A stretch of DNA of 64,000 bases from Sulfuricella denitrificans skB26 (GTDB taxonomy: Bacteria; Pseudomonadota; Gammaproteobacteria; Burkholderiales; Sulfuricellaceae), in assembly GCF_000297055.2 (NCBI RefSeq), contig NC_022357.1:806001-870000 (forward strand). The letters run 5' to 3'. The notes below the pieces were generated by a model that saw nothing but the letters and a program-made list of their open reading frames with translations, had not been told where the DNA came from and did no database searches. This document shows positions 30,977-40,634 of the stretch, one piece after another. Both the position numbers and the translations under genes were made by a program. Numbering within the stretch: the stretch's first letter is position 1; each line of letters opens with the position of its first letter.

Positions 30977-32227
30977 ATGTTTAGCGCAGAACAGACCATC
31001 GCCAAGTTCGATCCCGAGTTGTGGAAGGCAATGCAGGATGAAAACCGTCGTCAGGAAGACCACATTGAGCTGATCGCCTCGGAAAACTATACCAGCCCGG
31101 CGGTGATGGAAGCGCAGGGCTCGCAACTGACCAATAAATACGCCGAAGGCTATCCCGGCAAGCGCTATTACGGTGGCTGCGAGTACGTGGATGTGGCCGA
31201 ACAGCTGGCGATCGACCGGGTCAAGGCCCTGTTCGGCGCGGAATATGCCAACGTCCAGCCGCACTCCGGTTCCCAGGCCAACCAGGCGGTATACATGGCG
31301 GTGCTGAAGCCTGGCGACACTATTTTGGGCATGTCGCTGGCTCATGGCGGTCACCTCACCCACGGTGCTTCGGTGAATCTTTCCGGCAAACTCTTCAATG
31401 CAATCACCTACGGCCTGGACCCCAAAACCGAAGCGATTGATTACGACGAAGTGGAGCGCCTGGCTCTGGAGCACAAGCCGAAAATGATCGTAGCCGGTGC
31501 TTCAGCTTATTCTCTGATCATCGACTGGAAACGCTTCCGCAAGATCGCCGACATGGTTGGTGCCTATCTGTTTGTCGATATGGCGCATTACGCCGGTCTG
31601 GTCGCTGCGGGCCTGTACCCCAACCCGGTCGGGATCGCAGATTTTGTGACCAGCACTACCCACAAGACCCTGCGTGGCCCGCGCGGCGGCATCATCCTGT
31701 CCTCCTTGCAGCACGAGAAGGCGCTGAACTCGGCGATTTTTCCCAGTATCCAGGGCGGCCCGCTGATGCACGTGATTGCCGCCAAGGCGGTCGCGTTCAA
31801 GGAAGCGGCGACGAAAGAATTCAAGCACTACCAGGAGCAGGTGATCGAAAACGCTATCGTGATGGCCAAGGTGCTGCAGGAGCGTGGTTTGCGCATCGTT
31901 TCCGGGCGCACCGAATCGCATGTGTTCCTGGTTGACCTGCGCGCCAAGAACCTGACCGGCAAAGAAGCCGAAGCGGCGCTGGGCCTCGCTCACATCACTG
32001 TGAACAAAAATGCCATCCCGAACGACCCGCAGAAACCCTTCGTCACCAGCGGCATCCGCATCGGCACGCCGGCGATGACCACGCGTGGTTTCAAGGAAAT
32101 CGAAGCGGAGCACCTCGCCAACCTGATCGCCGACGTTCTCGACGCACCCACCGACGAGGTTGTCATCAGCCGCGTGGCGAATGAGGCCAAGGCGATGTGC
32201 GCGAAGTTCCCCGTTTACGGAAAGTGA
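30977..32227 (+). CDS. glyA: Serine hydroxymethyltransferase
   Basis: 416 residues; PLP enzyme interconverting serine and glycine and feeding one-carbon units to folate. The PLP lysine is in [15 protein letters not shown] (Lys near residue 229), and [25 protein letters not shown] is the substrate-binding start. Ribosome site GGAAAGAG. It begins the glyA-nrdR-rib-nusB run, separated from nrdR by a hairpin repeat. Confidence 0.97.
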   Translation: MFSAEQTIAKFDPELWKAMQDENRRQEDHIELIASENYTSPAVMEAQGSQLTNKYAEGYPGKRYYGGCEYVDVAEQLAIDRVKALFGAEYANVQPHSGSQANQAVYMAVLKPGDTILGMSLAHGGHLTHGASVNLSGKLFNAITYGLDPKTEAIDYDEVERLALEHKPKMIVAGASAYSLIIDWKRFRKIADMVGAYLFVDMAHYAGLVAAGLYPNPVGIADFVTSTTHKTLRGPRGGIILSSLQHEKALNSAIFPSIQGGPLMHVIAAKAVAFKEAATKEFKHYQEQVIENAIVMAKVLQERGLRIVSGRTESHVFLVDLRAKNLTGKEAEAALGLAHITVNKNAIPNDPQKPFVTSGIRIGTPAMTTRGFKEIEAEHLANLIADVLDAPTDEVVISRVANEAKAMCAKFPVYGK

Positions 32228-32302
32228 GGAGTAAGGAGTGAGGAGTGTGGAGTTTGCCATGGGGCGGTTTTGCTCCTGACTCCTCACACTTCACTCCTCA
32301 CT
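32223..32302. repeat. AGGAGT-family hairpin repeat between glyA and nrdR
   Basis: Left arm 32223-32254 (AGTGAGGAGTAAGGAGTGAGG and onward) and right arm 32272-32302 are imperfect reverse complements around a short loop. The left arm begins inside the glyA stop region and the right arm ends 6 bases before the nrdR ATG, where it could mask the ribosome site. Confidence 0.8.
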
Positions 32303-32307
32303 AAAAA

Positions 32308-32757
32308 ATGAAATGCCCTTTTTGTGGTGCCATCGACACCCAAGTGATAGATTCTCGCGTCAACGAGGAAGGGGACAGCATACGTCGTCGTCGTCGCTGC
32401 CCGTCTTGCGACAAGCGTTTCACCACTTACGAAACGGCCGAGCTGCGCATGCCGCAGGTGGTCAAGCAGAATGGTACCCGCGAGGAATTTGACCGCGCCA
32501 AGGTGCGCACCAGCTTCATGCGCGCGCTGCACAAGCGCCCGGTGCCGACCGAATTCGTGGATCAGGCCATCGAGCGCATCGCGCAAAAGGTGTTGGGTCT
32601 GGGTGACCGTGAGGTGCCATCCCGTCAGATGGGCGAAATGGTGATGCACGAGTTGTACAAACTCGACAAGGTAGCCTATATCCGCTTCGCCTCGGTCTAT
32701 CGCAGCTTCCAGGATGTGGATGATTTCCGCGACGTCATCCGGGATCTGGATAAGTAA
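32308..32757 (+). CDS. nrdR: Transcriptional repressor NrdR
   Basis: 149 residues: zinc ribbon (CPFCG and CPSCD, residues 3-34) and an ATP-cone domain ([16 protein letters not shown]). It represses ribonucleotide reductase operons by sensing ATP/dATP. No Shine-Dalgarno sequence: the bases before the ATG are the hairpin arm followed by an A-run. Confidence 0.97.
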   Translation: MKCPFCGAIDTQVIDSRVNEEGDSIRRRRRCPSCDKRFTTYETAELRMPQVVKQNGTREEFDRAKVRTSFMRALHKRPVPTEFVDQAIERIAQKVLGLGDREVPSRQMGEMVMHELYKLDKVAYIRFASVYRSFQDVDDFRDVIRDLDK

Positions 32758-32764
32758 GCGTCCC

Positions 32765-33853
32765 ATGTTTTCATCTATTGATTATGAGTACATGGCTCAG
32801 GCGCTGCGTCTGGCCGAGAAGGGTTTATACACCACCACGCCGAATCCGCGTGTCGGCTGTGTGATCGTACGCGACGGCAAGGTGGTCGGTTCTGGCTGGC
32901 ATGCGCGTGCCGGTGAGCCCCATGCCGAGATCAATGCGCTTATGCAGGCAGGTGATCTGGCGCAGGGTGCAACGGTCTATGTCACACTCGAACCATGCAG
33001 CCACCATGGCCGCACGCCGCCGTGTGCCGGAGCCCTGATTCAGGCTGGTGTGGGCCGCGTAGTGGTGGCGATGGTCGATCCGAATCCACAGGTGGAGGGA
33101 GAAGGGATTACTCAACTGCAACAGGCGGGTATCCAGACTGACATTGGCCTGCTGGAGAAGGAGGCGCACGACCTCAATATTGGTTTTGTTTCCCGTATGA
33201 CCAGCGGCCGGCCATGGCTGCGGCTGAAAATCGCCGCCAGTCTGGATGGCAAGACCGCGCTCAACAATGGGGTCAGCCAGTGGATCACCGGCGCGGATGC
33301 ACGACGTGATGCGCACCGGTTGCGCGCCCGTTCCTGTGCGGTTCTGACCGGCATCGGCACGGTGCTGGCGGACGACCCGATGCTCAATGTGCGCGAGGTG
33401 GAAACACCGCGTCAGCCGCTCAGAGTGGTGGTGGACAGTACTTTGAAGATGCCTCCCTCGGCGAAAATGCTGCTGGAGGAAGAAATATTGGTGGTGACAG
33501 CGAGCGGCGACCACGGCAAGGCCGAAAACTTGCGCAAAGCCGGTGCCGAAGTGCTGGTGCTGCCGCCGCTGGATGGCCGGGTTGATCTGGCGAGGATGCT
33601 GGATGAACTGGGCAAGCGCGGCATCAATGAAATTACGGTGGAAGCCGGGCGCGGTCTGAACGGTGCGCTGGTGCGGCTGGGCCTGGTGGACGAATTCGTG
33701 ATTTATTTCGCGCCGCTGTTGTTGGGCGACCGGGCTCGTGGCATGTTCGACCTGCCTGAATTGGTTGAGATGGGAGAGAGGCGTGAACTGCGCATTGCCG
33801 ACGTGGGAATGGTGGGCAGGGATGTGCGCATCCGTGCTCTGCCAGTGGAATAA
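32765..33853 (+). CDS. ribD: Bifunctional riboflavin deaminase/reductase
   Basis: 362 residues. N-terminal deaminase with zinc ligands HAE (HAEINAL) and PCSHHGRTPPC; C-terminal reductase with IAASLDGKTAL and the EAGRGLNGALV motif. It performs the second and third steps after GTP opening in flavin synthesis. The ATG 8 bases after nrdR gives the family start; the earlier frame overlaps nrdR. Confidence 0.95.
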   Translation: MFSSIDYEYMAQALRLAEKGLYTTTPNPRVGCVIVRDGKVVGSGWHARAGEPHAEINALMQAGDLAQGATVYVTLEPCSHHGRTPPCAGALIQAGVGRVVVAMVDPNPQVEGEGITQLQQAGIQTDIGLLEKEAHDLNIGFVSRMTSGRPWLRLKIAASLDGKTALNNGVSQWITGADARRDAHRLRARSCAVLTGIGTVLADDPMLNVREVETPRQPLRVVVDSTLKMPPSAKMLLEEEILVVTASGDHGKAENLRKAGAEVLVLPPLDGRVDLARMLDELGKRGINEITVEAGRGLNGALVRLGLVDEFVIYFAPLLLGDRARGMFDLPELVEMGERRELRIADVGMVGRDVRIRALPVE

Positions 33854-33874
33854 TAAATTAAGGATTAAGTGACA

Positions 33875-34465
33875 ATGTTTACCGGGATTATCGAAGCGGT
33901 GGGTCAGATCAAGCAGGTCGAACAGCGCGACCAAGGTGTGCGCCTGACCATCGCATCCGACCGGCTGGATTTCAGCGATGTTGCCGTCGGCGACAGCATC
34001 GCCGCCAACGGCGTGTGCCTCACCGTGGTTTCTCTGGCCGGCAGCGCCTACACCGTAGACGTATCGCAGGAAAGCCTGAATTGCACCGTGGGCCTGGGCG
34101 AGCCCGGCGAGGTTAACCTGGAAAAGGCGATGCGCCTGTCCGACCGGCTTGGCGGACACCTCGTCAGCGGTCACGTGGATGGCGTCGGCGAGGTGGTGAA
34201 ATTCGAGCCGGTGGGGGAGAGCCATTTGCTGCGAATTCGAGCCCCCAGGGAACTTGCGCGCTTTATCGCGACGAAGGGTTCTATCACCATCAATGGCGTC
34301 AGTCTGACCGTTAACGAAGTGAGTGATGTCGAGTTCACCATTAACCTCATTCCGCATACCGTGGAAGTAACCACGCTAAAGTATCTAAAACCCGGCACCA
34401 GGGTCAATCTGGAAGTGGACATGCTGGCGCGTTACGTAGATCGCCTGCTGCACCCGAATAACTAA
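33875..34465 (+). CDS. ribE: Riboflavin synthase, alpha subunit
   Basis: 196 residues with two lumazine-binding repeats: [10 protein letters not shown] at the start and a second at about 97. [14 protein letters not shown] is the usual domain junction. Dismutates dimethyl-ribityl-lumazine to riboflavin. The ATG at 33875 gives the universal MFTGII start; AAGGA is upstream. Confidence 0.95.
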   Translation: MFTGIIEAVGQIKQVEQRDQGVRLTIASDRLDFSDVAVGDSIAANGVCLTVVSLAGSAYTVDVSQESLNCTVGLGEPGEVNLEKAMRLSDRLGGHLVSGHVDGVGEVVKFEPVGESHLLRIRAPRELARFIATKGSITINGVSLTVNEVSDVEFTINLIPHTVEVTTLKYLKPGTRVNLEVDMLARYVDRLLHPNN

Positions 34466-34475
34466 GGAAAAATTC

Positions 34476-35567
34476 ATGACAATCAGTTCAACCCAGGAAA
34501 TCATCGCCGACTTCAAGGCCGGAAAAATGGTCGTCCTGGTGGATGAAGAGGACCGCGAGAACGAGGGAGACCTGGTGCTGGCGGCGGAATTCGTCACGCC
34601 CGAAGCGATCAACTTCATGGCCAAGCATGGCCGTGGATTAGTCTGCCTGACGCTGACCGAGGAGCGCTGTCGTCTGCTCAATCTGCCGTTGATGGTGTCG
34701 GCAAACCAGCTGGCGCTGGGTACCAACTTCACCGTTTCGATCGAGGCGGCGGAAGGGGTGACCACCGGTATCTCTGCGGCCGACCGAGCCAAGACTATCC
34801 TCGCGGCAGTGAAGAAGGACGCCAAAGCGTCCGATATCGTTCAGCCTGGCCATATCTTTCCGCTCAAGGCGCAGAAGGGCGGCGTACTGGTGCGCGCTGG
34901 CCATACCGAGGCAGGTTGCGACCTGGCCCAGCTGGCAGGACTGGAGCCAGCGGCAGTGATTTGCGAAATCCTCAAGGAAGACGGCGAGATGGCGCGTTTG
35001 CCGGACTTGCTCGAATACGCCAAACATCACGATCTCAAGATCGGTACCATCGCGGACCTGATCCACTACCGCAGCCAGACCGAGAGCTTGGTGGAGCGGG
35101 TTTCCGAGCGCGCCGTTGCAACCTGCTACGGCGAATTCAAATTGATCGCCTATCTGGACAAGACCGCCAACGAGGCGCACCTTGCCTTGGTGAAGGGTGA
35201 GATCAAGGCCGGCGAGGAGGTGCTGGTGCGGGTGCACGAGCCGTTGTCGACGCTGGATTTTCTCGATGTGACCAGCCTCGAACACACCTTCAGTGTGCAT
35301 GAGGCAATGAAGGCCGTCGCTGAGGCGGGCAGCGGCGTGATTGTTCTGCTGCGCCGCCCGGAAACTTCCGCGGATCTGCTCGAGCGGATTCAGCGCACCC
35401 AGCCGAAGGCACCCGCCAAGGTTGATTTGCGCAATTACGGCATCGGCGCGCAAATTTTGCGCGACCTGAACGTCACCAAGATGCGCCTGCTGGCTACGCC
35501 GCGCAAGATGCCGAGCATGACCGGCTTCGATCTGGAAGTGACAGGCTACGTCGCGCCGAAGAAATAA
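34476..35567 (+). CDS. ribB: DHBP synthase with degenerate GTP cyclohydrolase II domain (RibBX type)
   Basis: 363 residues. The N-terminal 200 residues are a full DHBP synthase ([35 protein letters not shown]), making the four-carbon unit for lumazine. The C-terminal half aligns with RibA but lacks the zinc cysteines (CDC-type motif) and the catalytic region: [19 protein letters not shown] stands where the RVHSEC...CDC segment should be. So it should not open GTP; this matches RibBX hybrids described in Shewanella and common in proteobacteria. A separate ribA is expected elsewhere. Confidence 0.93.
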   Translation: MTISSTQEIIADFKAGKMVVLVDEEDRENEGDLVLAAEFVTPEAINFMAKHGRGLVCLTLTEERCRLLNLPLMVSANQLALGTNFTVSIEAAEGVTTGISAADRAKTILAAVKKDAKASDIVQPGHIFPLKAQKGGVLVRAGHTEAGCDLAQLAGLEPAAVICEILKEDGEMARLPDLLEYAKHHDLKIGTIADLIHYRSQTESLVERVSERAVATCYGEFKLIAYLDKTANEAHLALVKGEIKAGEEVLVRVHEPLSTLDFLDVTSLEHTFSVHEAMKAVAEAGSGVIVLLRRPETSADLLERIQRTQPKAPAKVDLRNYGIGAQILRDLNVTKMRLLATPRKMPSMTGFDLEVTGYVAPKK

Positions 35568-35583
35568 ACCTAGAGGAATGAAC

Positions 35584-36051
35584 ATGGAAAAGTGTGACAA
35601 CTACGTAGAAATAGAGAAAAATTTGTCGGGTGTAGGGTTGCATATCGGCATCGTGATGAGCCGCTTCAACATCGACGTGTGCGAGGGGTTGCTGTCCGCC
35701 TGCGCCTGCACCCTGCGGAAACATGGCGTGGCTGATGGCGACATCACGCTGGCGAGCGTGCCGGGCGCATTGGAGATTCCGTTGGTGCTGCAAAAAATGG
35801 CCAAGAGCGGCAAGTTCGACGCGCTGATCGCGCTCGGCGCGGTAATTCGAGGCGAAACTTACCATTTCGAACTGGTCGCCAACGAGTCCGGCAACGGCGT
35901 GACCCGCGTTGCGCTGGATAGCGGCATGCCGATCGCCAACGCCATCCTCACCACCGAGGACGACGACCAGGCGCTGGCCAGGATGTCCGAAAAAGGATCG
36001 GAAGCGGCCCTGGCCGCAATCGAGATGGCCAACCTGCTGAAGCAACTATGA
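35584..36051 (+). CDS. ribH: 6,7-dimethyl-8-ribityllumazine synthase
   Basis: 155 residues from the second of two in-frame ATGs, which has AGAGGA at 6 bases; the first ATG (35578) overlaps the ribosome site. Motifs: [43 protein letters not shown] (catalytic His). It joins the products of ribD and ribB. The stop overlaps the nusB start by ATGA. Confidence 0.95.
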   Translation: MEKCDNYVEIEKNLSGVGLHIGIVMSRFNIDVCEGLLSACACTLRKHGVADGDITLASVPGALEIPLVLQKMAKSGKFDALIALGAVIRGETYHFELVANESGNGVTRVALDSGMPIANAILTTEDDDQALARMSEKGSEAALAAIEMANLLKQL

Positions 36052-36506
36052 GCAGCGAAAAAAGAGCCAGCAAGGCACCGAAAAAAAGCCGGCGCAAGGC
36101 GCGGGAATTTGGAGTGCAGGGCCTGTACCAGTGGAAACTGACGGGTGGTGATGCCAATACCATCCTGAGCCAGCTGCGTGAGGAAAAGGAATACCCGAAT
36201 ATTGATGAAGAGCACCTTACAGTCTTGGTGCGCGGGGTGATTGCTCAGGCGCAGGAGCTGGATGTGCTGATCACGCCCTACCTCGATCGTCCTGCCGGAG
36301 ATCTGAGCCCGGTGGAACATGCCATCCTGCTTCTGGCTGCCTACGAAATGAAGCATCACCCGGAAATTCCCTACCGCGTCGTGATCAACGAGGCAGTCGA
36401 ACTGGCCAAGACCTACGGCGGCACGGATGGCCACAAGTTCGTCAACGGCGTGCTGGATAAACTCGCCGCGCAGGTGCGGGCGGTGGAGGTCAAGGGCGGA
36501 CGGTGA
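36048..36506 (+). CDS. nusB: Transcription antitermination factor NusB
   Basis: 152 residues, helical, with the Arg-rich start [18 protein letters not shown] and the family end [18 protein letters not shown]. It binds boxA RNA with NusE in rRNA antitermination. The ribH-nusB-thiL-pgpA order is common in proteobacteria. Confidence 0.96.
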   Translation: MSSEKRASKAPKKSRRKAREFGVQGLYQWKLTGGDANTILSQLREEKEYPNIDEEHLTVLVRGVIAQAQELDVLITPYLDRPAGDLSPVEHAILLLAAYEMKHHPEIPYRVVINEAVELAKTYGGTDGHKFVNGVLDKLAAQVRAVEVKGGR

Positions 36507-36606
36507 GTCGTAAGGCGAGGGAAGGGATGTAAATGAATACAGCTAGTACCGCAATCGAGCAACGGCGATGGTTTTCCCCCCTCACGCTTCACCCCTTACT
36601 CCTCAC
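36503..36606. repeat. Degenerate AGGAGT-family repeat between nusB and thiL
   Basis: GTGAGTCGTAAGGCGAGG (from 36503) and the reverse-complement type arm CCCCTCACGCTTCACC... at 36578-36606 are a worn version of the family, with a larger unrelated insert between. Confidence 0.55.
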
Positions 36607-36615
36607 AAAATAGAA

Positions 36616-37570
36616 ATGCCTTCCGAATTCGACCTGATCCGCCGTTTTTTTACCCGCGAAACACCCGGTGCCGTACTCGGAGTGGGGGATGATGCGGCGC
36701 TGTTGGCGCCTACTTCCGGCATGCAGCTGGCTGTGTCCACCGACATGCTGGTGGAAGGGCAGCATTTCGCCCCTCAGGATGGGCCTGGATCGGTTGGTTA
36801 CAAATCTCTGGCGGTGAATCTGTCTGACATGGCGGCGATGGGGGCGACACCGCGCTGGGCGACGCTGGCGCTTTCCCTGCCGGGGGCTGACGAAGTCTGG
36901 CTGCGCGGGTTTGCCGGTGGGTTTTTTCAGTTTGGCGCAAAAATTTGGCGTAGAGTTGGTGGGTGGTGATACCACGCGTGGACCGTTGACCATCTGTGTG
37001 CAAATCATCGGTGAAGTGCCGCCAGGTCTGGCGTTGCGCCGGGATGGCGCGCACGGGGGCGATGAAATCTGGGTGTCCGGTGTGCTGGGTGACGCTGCGC
37101 TGGCGCTGGCCAACCTGCAGCGCCGGGTCGAGCTGATGCCGCTAGAATCCGCATCCTGCCTGCCCAGGCTACGCGTGCCACTGCCGCGGGTCGAACTGGG
37201 TCTGGCACTGCGCGGCGTGGCCAGTGCCGCTATCGATATATCAGATGGCTTGCTGGCTGATTTGGGACATATCCTGGAAAGCTCCGGAGTGGGGGCGAAA
37301 ATCCATTTCGAAGCTTTGCCGCTGTCCGAAGTGGCAAGCCGTTATATCGAGCAGGAAGTGGTTCAAAACTGCGTACTGGCCGGGGGCGACGATTACGAAT
37401 TGTGTTTTACCGCACCGCCGGAAAAGCATGCGGAAATTCTTTCCATCGCGCAGCAAATCGGTTTGCCGCTGGCTTGCATCGGGATTATTAAGAACACAGC
37501 AGGCTTGAGCGTCCTCCGGGCCGGTCAGGCCATGACCATCAAGGCGACCGGGTTTGACCATTTCTCCTAA
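36616..37570 (+). pseudogene. thiL: Thiamine-monophosphate kinase, split by a one-base frameshift
   Basis: The first part (36616-36969 frame) has the N-terminal features FDLIRRF and VGDDAALL, and [11 protein letters not shown]. The second frame from about 36911 carries [27 protein letters not shown] and AGGDDYELCF. The two join smoothly if one T is removed from the six-T run at 36922-36927, giving 317 residues, the normal length. Every family motif is intact in one frame or the other. ThiL makes thiamine diphosphate and is essential without a bypass, so a sequencing/assembly error, a recent mutation or slippage on the T-run are all open. Confidence 0.88.
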
Positions 37571-37571
37571 A

Positions 37572-37745
37572 TTCGTGTTCAGCCATCCGGCTCATTTCTT
37601 CGCGTTCGGTTTTAGCTTTGGCATAACATTGTGCTGGCGCAAAATGTTAGCCTGCACTGAAACCTTATTCTGCCATGACAAATAACACACCGACCTTGCG
37701 TTTTGTAATCGGCCATCCGGCCCATTTCTTCGCATTCGGTTTTGG
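37572..37745 (+). repeat. 44-bp direct repeat: vestigial copy of the pgpA 5' end
   Basis: 37572-37615 matches 37702-37745 at 37 of 44 bases. The downstream copy encodes FVIGHPAHFFAFGFG near the start of PgpA; the upstream copy would read FVFSHPAHFFAFGFS in another frame and has no start or continuation. It looks like a fossil of a short duplication between thiL and pgpA. Confidence 0.75.
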
Positions 37746-38163
37746 TGCCGGATTGAGCCCCTACGCGCCCGGTACGGTTGGGACGCTGGTCGCATTTCCC
37801 TTATTTTTTTTGCTGCGCGGCCTGGATCCGGTGATTTATTTCTCCTTGGTTGCCGTGCTGTACGCGGCGGGAATCTGGTTTTGTGAAGTCGCCGGAAAGT
37901 CGCTGGGCGTGTCGGATCATGGCGGCATTGTCTGGGACGAAATCGTCGCCTTTCTGTTGGTGCTACATTTTTCTCCTCCGACACTGCTGGGGTACGCATT
38001 AGCCTTTGGCCTGTTCCGCCTGTTCGATATCTGGAAGCCGTTCCCGATACGATACGCAGATCAGCGCATCCATGGCGGTTTCGGCGTGATGTTCGATGAC
38101 TTGCTGGCGGCAATATACGCGGTCGCCGGTTTGCTGCTCCTGGTCCGATGGGGGGTAATTTGA
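37675..38163 (+). CDS. pgpA: Phosphatidylglycerophosphatase A
   Basis: 162 residues; dephosphorylates phosphatidylglycerol phosphate. Family motifs GAGLSPYAPGTVGTL, GIVWDEIVAF (catalytic acidic residues), and RLFDIWKPFPIRYADQ, with MFDDLLAAIYA near the end. Several membrane helices. Its stop overlaps the start of pncC (TGATG). Confidence 0.95.
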   Translation: MTNNTPTLRFVIGHPAHFFAFGFGAGLSPYAPGTVGTLVAFPLFFLLRGLDPVIYFSLVAVLYAAGIWFCEVAGKSLGVSDHGGIVWDEIVAFLLVLHFSPPTLLGYALAFGLFRLFDIWKPFPIRYADQRIHGGFGVMFDDLLAAIYAVAGLLLLVRWGVI

Positions 38164-38648
38164 TGGACGATAAGCTATATCGACTGGCTGAGGACGTGGG
38201 CAATGCATTGAAGCGGCACGCCATGATGCTGGTGACGGCGGAATCCTGCACCGGTGGATGGGTCGGGCAGGCCGTGACGGCGGTGCCGGGCAGCTCGCAC
38301 TGGTTCGACCGGGGGTTTGTTACTTACACTAACGATGCGAAGCAGGAAATGCTGGGTGTCTCTGCAACAACGCTGGCTGAGCATGGCGCGGTTAGCGAGT
38401 CGACGGTGCGGGAGATGGTGTCCGGCGCGCTAAAAAACAGCCGTGGCCAGGCGGCACTGGCGATCAGCGGTATCGCGGGTCCAGGCGGCGGCACCCCGGA
38501 AAAGCCAGTGGGCACGGTGTGTTTTGCCTGGGGTTTGGCGAACGGTGGCGTTACCAGCGAACAACGATATTTTTCCGGTGACCGCCGCGAGGTGCGACAA
38601 CAGGCAGTAGAAAGAGCATTGCAGGGATTGCTGGAGCGCCTGGAGTGA
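38163..38648 (+). CDS. pncC: Nicotinamide-nucleotide amidase (CinA C-terminal type)
   Basis: 161 residues, the stand-alone CinA-C domain that deamidates NMN in pyridine nucleotide recycling. Motifs TAESCTGGWVGQAVTAVPGSS, NDAKQEMLGV, ISGIAGPGGGTPEKPVGTV. The ATG overlapping the pgpA stop is chosen with GGGGG upstream. In many proteobacteria it precedes recA, as here. Confidence 0.94.
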   Translation: MDDKLYRLAEDVGNALKRHAMMLVTAESCTGGWVGQAVTAVPGSSHWFDRGFVTYTNDAKQEMLGVSATTLAEHGAVSESTVREMVSGALKNSRGQAALAISGIAGPGGGTPEKPVGTVCFAWGLANGGVTSEQRYFSGDRREVRQQAVERALQGLLERLE

Positions 38649-38654
38649 AAGAAT

Positions 38655-38688
38655 GTTTGTTGGGGTGAGCTGGCGAACCCCAACAAAC
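38655..38688. repeat. 12-bp perfect hairpin between pncC and recA
   Basis: GTTTGTTGGGGT and ACCCCAACAAAC flank a 10-base loop. No T-run follows on either strand. It may be a repeat element or weak terminator; the remaining 44 bases before recA contain no CTG-N10-CAG LexA box that I can see. Confidence 0.7.
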
Positions 38689-38732
38689 CCGACTTGTGAC
38701 ATAATTGAGCGATTGATTTTAAGGGAAATACC

Positions 38733-39764
38733 ATGGACGAAAACAAGAACAAGGCGCTGGCTGCTGCACTATCCCAGATCGAAAAGCAGTTCGGCAAGGG
38801 CTCCATCATGCGCCTGGGCGACGGCGAAGTGGTCAAGGATATCCAGGTCGTGTCGACCGGTTCGCTGGGGCTGGATATCGCCTTGGGCGTCGGCGGCTTG
38901 CCGCGCGGGCGGGTGGTGGAGATCTACGGGCCGGAATCCTCCGGCAAGACTACGCTGACCCTGCAAGTGATCGCGGAAATGCAGAAACTCGGCGGTACCG
39001 CCGCTTTCATCGACGCGGAGCACGCGCTCGATCCGCAATACGCGCAGAAGCTCGGCGTGAATGTTTCCGATCTGCTGATTTCCCAGCCCGACACGGGGGA
39101 ACAGGCACTGGAAATCGCCGACATGCTGGTGCGTTCAGGCTCGGTGGATATCGTGGTGATCGACTCGGTAGCTGCGCTGACCCCCAAGGCCGAGATTGAA
39201 GGCGAAATGGGCGACTCCCACATGGGCCTGCAGGCCCGGCTGATGTCGCAGGCGCTGCGCAAGCTGACCGGCAACATCAAGCGCACCAATACCCTGGTGA
39301 TCTTCATCAACCAGATCCGGATGAAAATCGGCGTCATGTTCGGCAATCCCGAAACCACGACCGGTGGCAATGCGCTCAAGTTCTACGCTTCGGTGCGCCT
39401 GGACATCCGCCGTACCGGCGCGATCAAGAAAGGCGATGAGGTGATTGGCTCGGAAACCCGCGTCAAGGTGGTCAAGAATAAGGTGGCGCCCCCCTTCAAG
39501 CAGGCCGAGTTCGACATTCTCTACGGCGAGGGTATCTCGCGCGAAGGCGAGATCATCGAGCTGGGCGTGGTGCACAAGCTGGTCGAGAAATCCGGCGCCT
39601 GGTATAGCTACAAGGGCGAGAAAATCGGCCAGGGCAAGGACAACTCGCGCGAGTACCTGAAGGAGCACAAGGACATCGCCGCCGAGATCGAAGCCAAGGT
39701 GCGCGCTGCGGTCGGTGTGAGTGGCCTGCCGGCGACGGTTGATCCCGATACGGTGGATGCCTGA
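38733..39764 (+). CDS. recA: Recombinase RecA
   Basis: 343 residues. Walker [11 protein letters not shown] at about 65-74, Walker B-type VVIDSVAAL, and the DNA-binding loops [18 protein letters not shown] and [20 protein letters not shown]. Strand exchange, and co-protease for LexA. The 3' end overlaps recX by 8 bases. Confidence 0.98.
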   Translation: MDENKNKALAAALSQIEKQFGKGSIMRLGDGEVVKDIQVVSTGSLGLDIALGVGGLPRGRVVEIYGPESSGKTTLTLQVIAEMQKLGGTAAFIDAEHALDPQYAQKLGVNVSDLLISQPDTGEQALEIADMLVRSGSVDIVVIDSVAALTPKAEIEGEMGDSHMGLQARLMSQALRKLTGNIKRTNTLVIFINQIRMKIGVMFGNPETTTGGNALKFYASVRLDIRRTGAIKKGDEVIGSETRVKVVKNKVAPPFKQAEFDILYGEGISREGEIIELGVVHKLVEKSGAWYSYKGEKIGQGKDNSREYLKEHKDIAAEIEAKVRAAVGVSGLPATVDPDTVDA

Positions 39765-40197
39765 TCTCAGCCTGCGTCAGCGGGCGTTGAACTACCTCGC
39801 GCGGCGTGAATATACCCGCGACGAGCTGTATCGCAAGCTGCTGCCTTATGCCGAGGAATCGGACTCTCTCGAAGATCTGCTGGCTGATTTCAAGGCACGC
39901 GACTGGCTATCCGAGCAGCGCTTTGTCGAGCAAGTGGTCCATGCCCGTAGCGGCCGCTACGGTAGCCGGTATATTGCCCACGAACTGCGGGAAAAAGGGG
40001 TCGCTGATGAACTGATAGCGCAGGCCCTGCCGCAACTGAAGGAAAACGATCTGGAAACCGCCCGCACCATCTGGGCGAAAAAGTTCGGCAAGCTGCCCGA
40101 GGATGCTAAAGAACGTGCGAAACAGATGCGTTTTTTGCAAAGCAGGGGATTCGGCCTGGATGTGATCGGCAAGCTGCTGAATGGCAGCGACAGGTGA
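39757..40197 (+). CDS. recX: Regulatory protein RecX
   Basis: 146 residues of three-helix repeats ([68 protein letters not shown]). It limits RecA filament growth. The ATG inside the end of recA is chosen, so the two are translationally coupled. Confidence 0.94.
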   Translation: MPDLSLRQRALNYLARREYTRDELYRKLLPYAEESDSLEDLLADFKARDWLSEQRFVEQVVHARSGRYGSRYIAHELREKGVADELIAQALPQLKENDLETARTIWAKKFGKLPEDAKERAKQMRFLQSRGFGLDVIGKLLNGSDR

Positions 40198-40231
40198 AAT
40201 CTGTGCCTTTGGAAATTGAAGAGGATATGCA

Positions 40232-40579
40232 ATGAAAAAAATGCTGTTGGGTGTGGCCTTGGCGGGCCTGCTGGGATTGTCCGGCTGCGACTATTTGCCG
40301 TTTGGATTCACTCCGGTGAAGGAAATTATGACCTCTCCCGCGCAGTTTGAAGGCAAGGAGGTCAGAGTCAAAGGCAAGGTCAAAGACATTGTCAAAGTTC
40401 CGCTGGTCGACCTTAAGCTGTACGTGCTGGATGATGGCAGTGGCGAGGTAACGGTTGTGGCTGGCGAGAGTCTGCCGGCAGTGAACGAAACCGTTACGGT
40501 CAAGGGGGTCGTCGAAAGCATGGCCATCATGGGCGGCGAGTCGATAGGCCTGCGTATCAAGGAAAAGAAACGGTTCTAG
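40232..40579 (+). CDS. Lipoprotein with OB-fold (tRNA_anti-like) domain
   Basis: 115 residues. Lipobox LLGLSGC puts a lipidated Cys at residue 19. The rest is a single OB-fold-like beta-barrel ([36 protein letters not shown]). Preceded by GAAGAGGA. Periplasmic role unknown; OB-fold lipoproteins of this sort are uncharacterised. Confidence 0.82.
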   Translation: MKKMLLGVALAGLLGLSGCDYLPFGFTPVKEIMTSPAQFEGKEVRVKGKVKDIVKVPLVDLKLYVLDDGSGEVTVVAGESLPAVNETVTVKGVVESMAIMGGESIGLRIKEKKRF

Positions 40580-40634
40580 CGTAGCTGGCGCGTCATGCGC
40601 ACATTTAAGGATATTGTGTTTTGGGGAAGCAAGA

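Noticed and set aside
32825-34357. 510-codon minus-strand frame opposite ribD and ribE
   Set aside because: Antisense shadow; His/Gln-rich composition is typical of reverse frames of G+C-rich genes.
36911-36969. Programmed -1 frameshift in thiL
   Set aside because: The needed shift is +1 (or loss of one T), not -1, and no stimulatory structure was evident; homopolymer indel or slippage is simpler.
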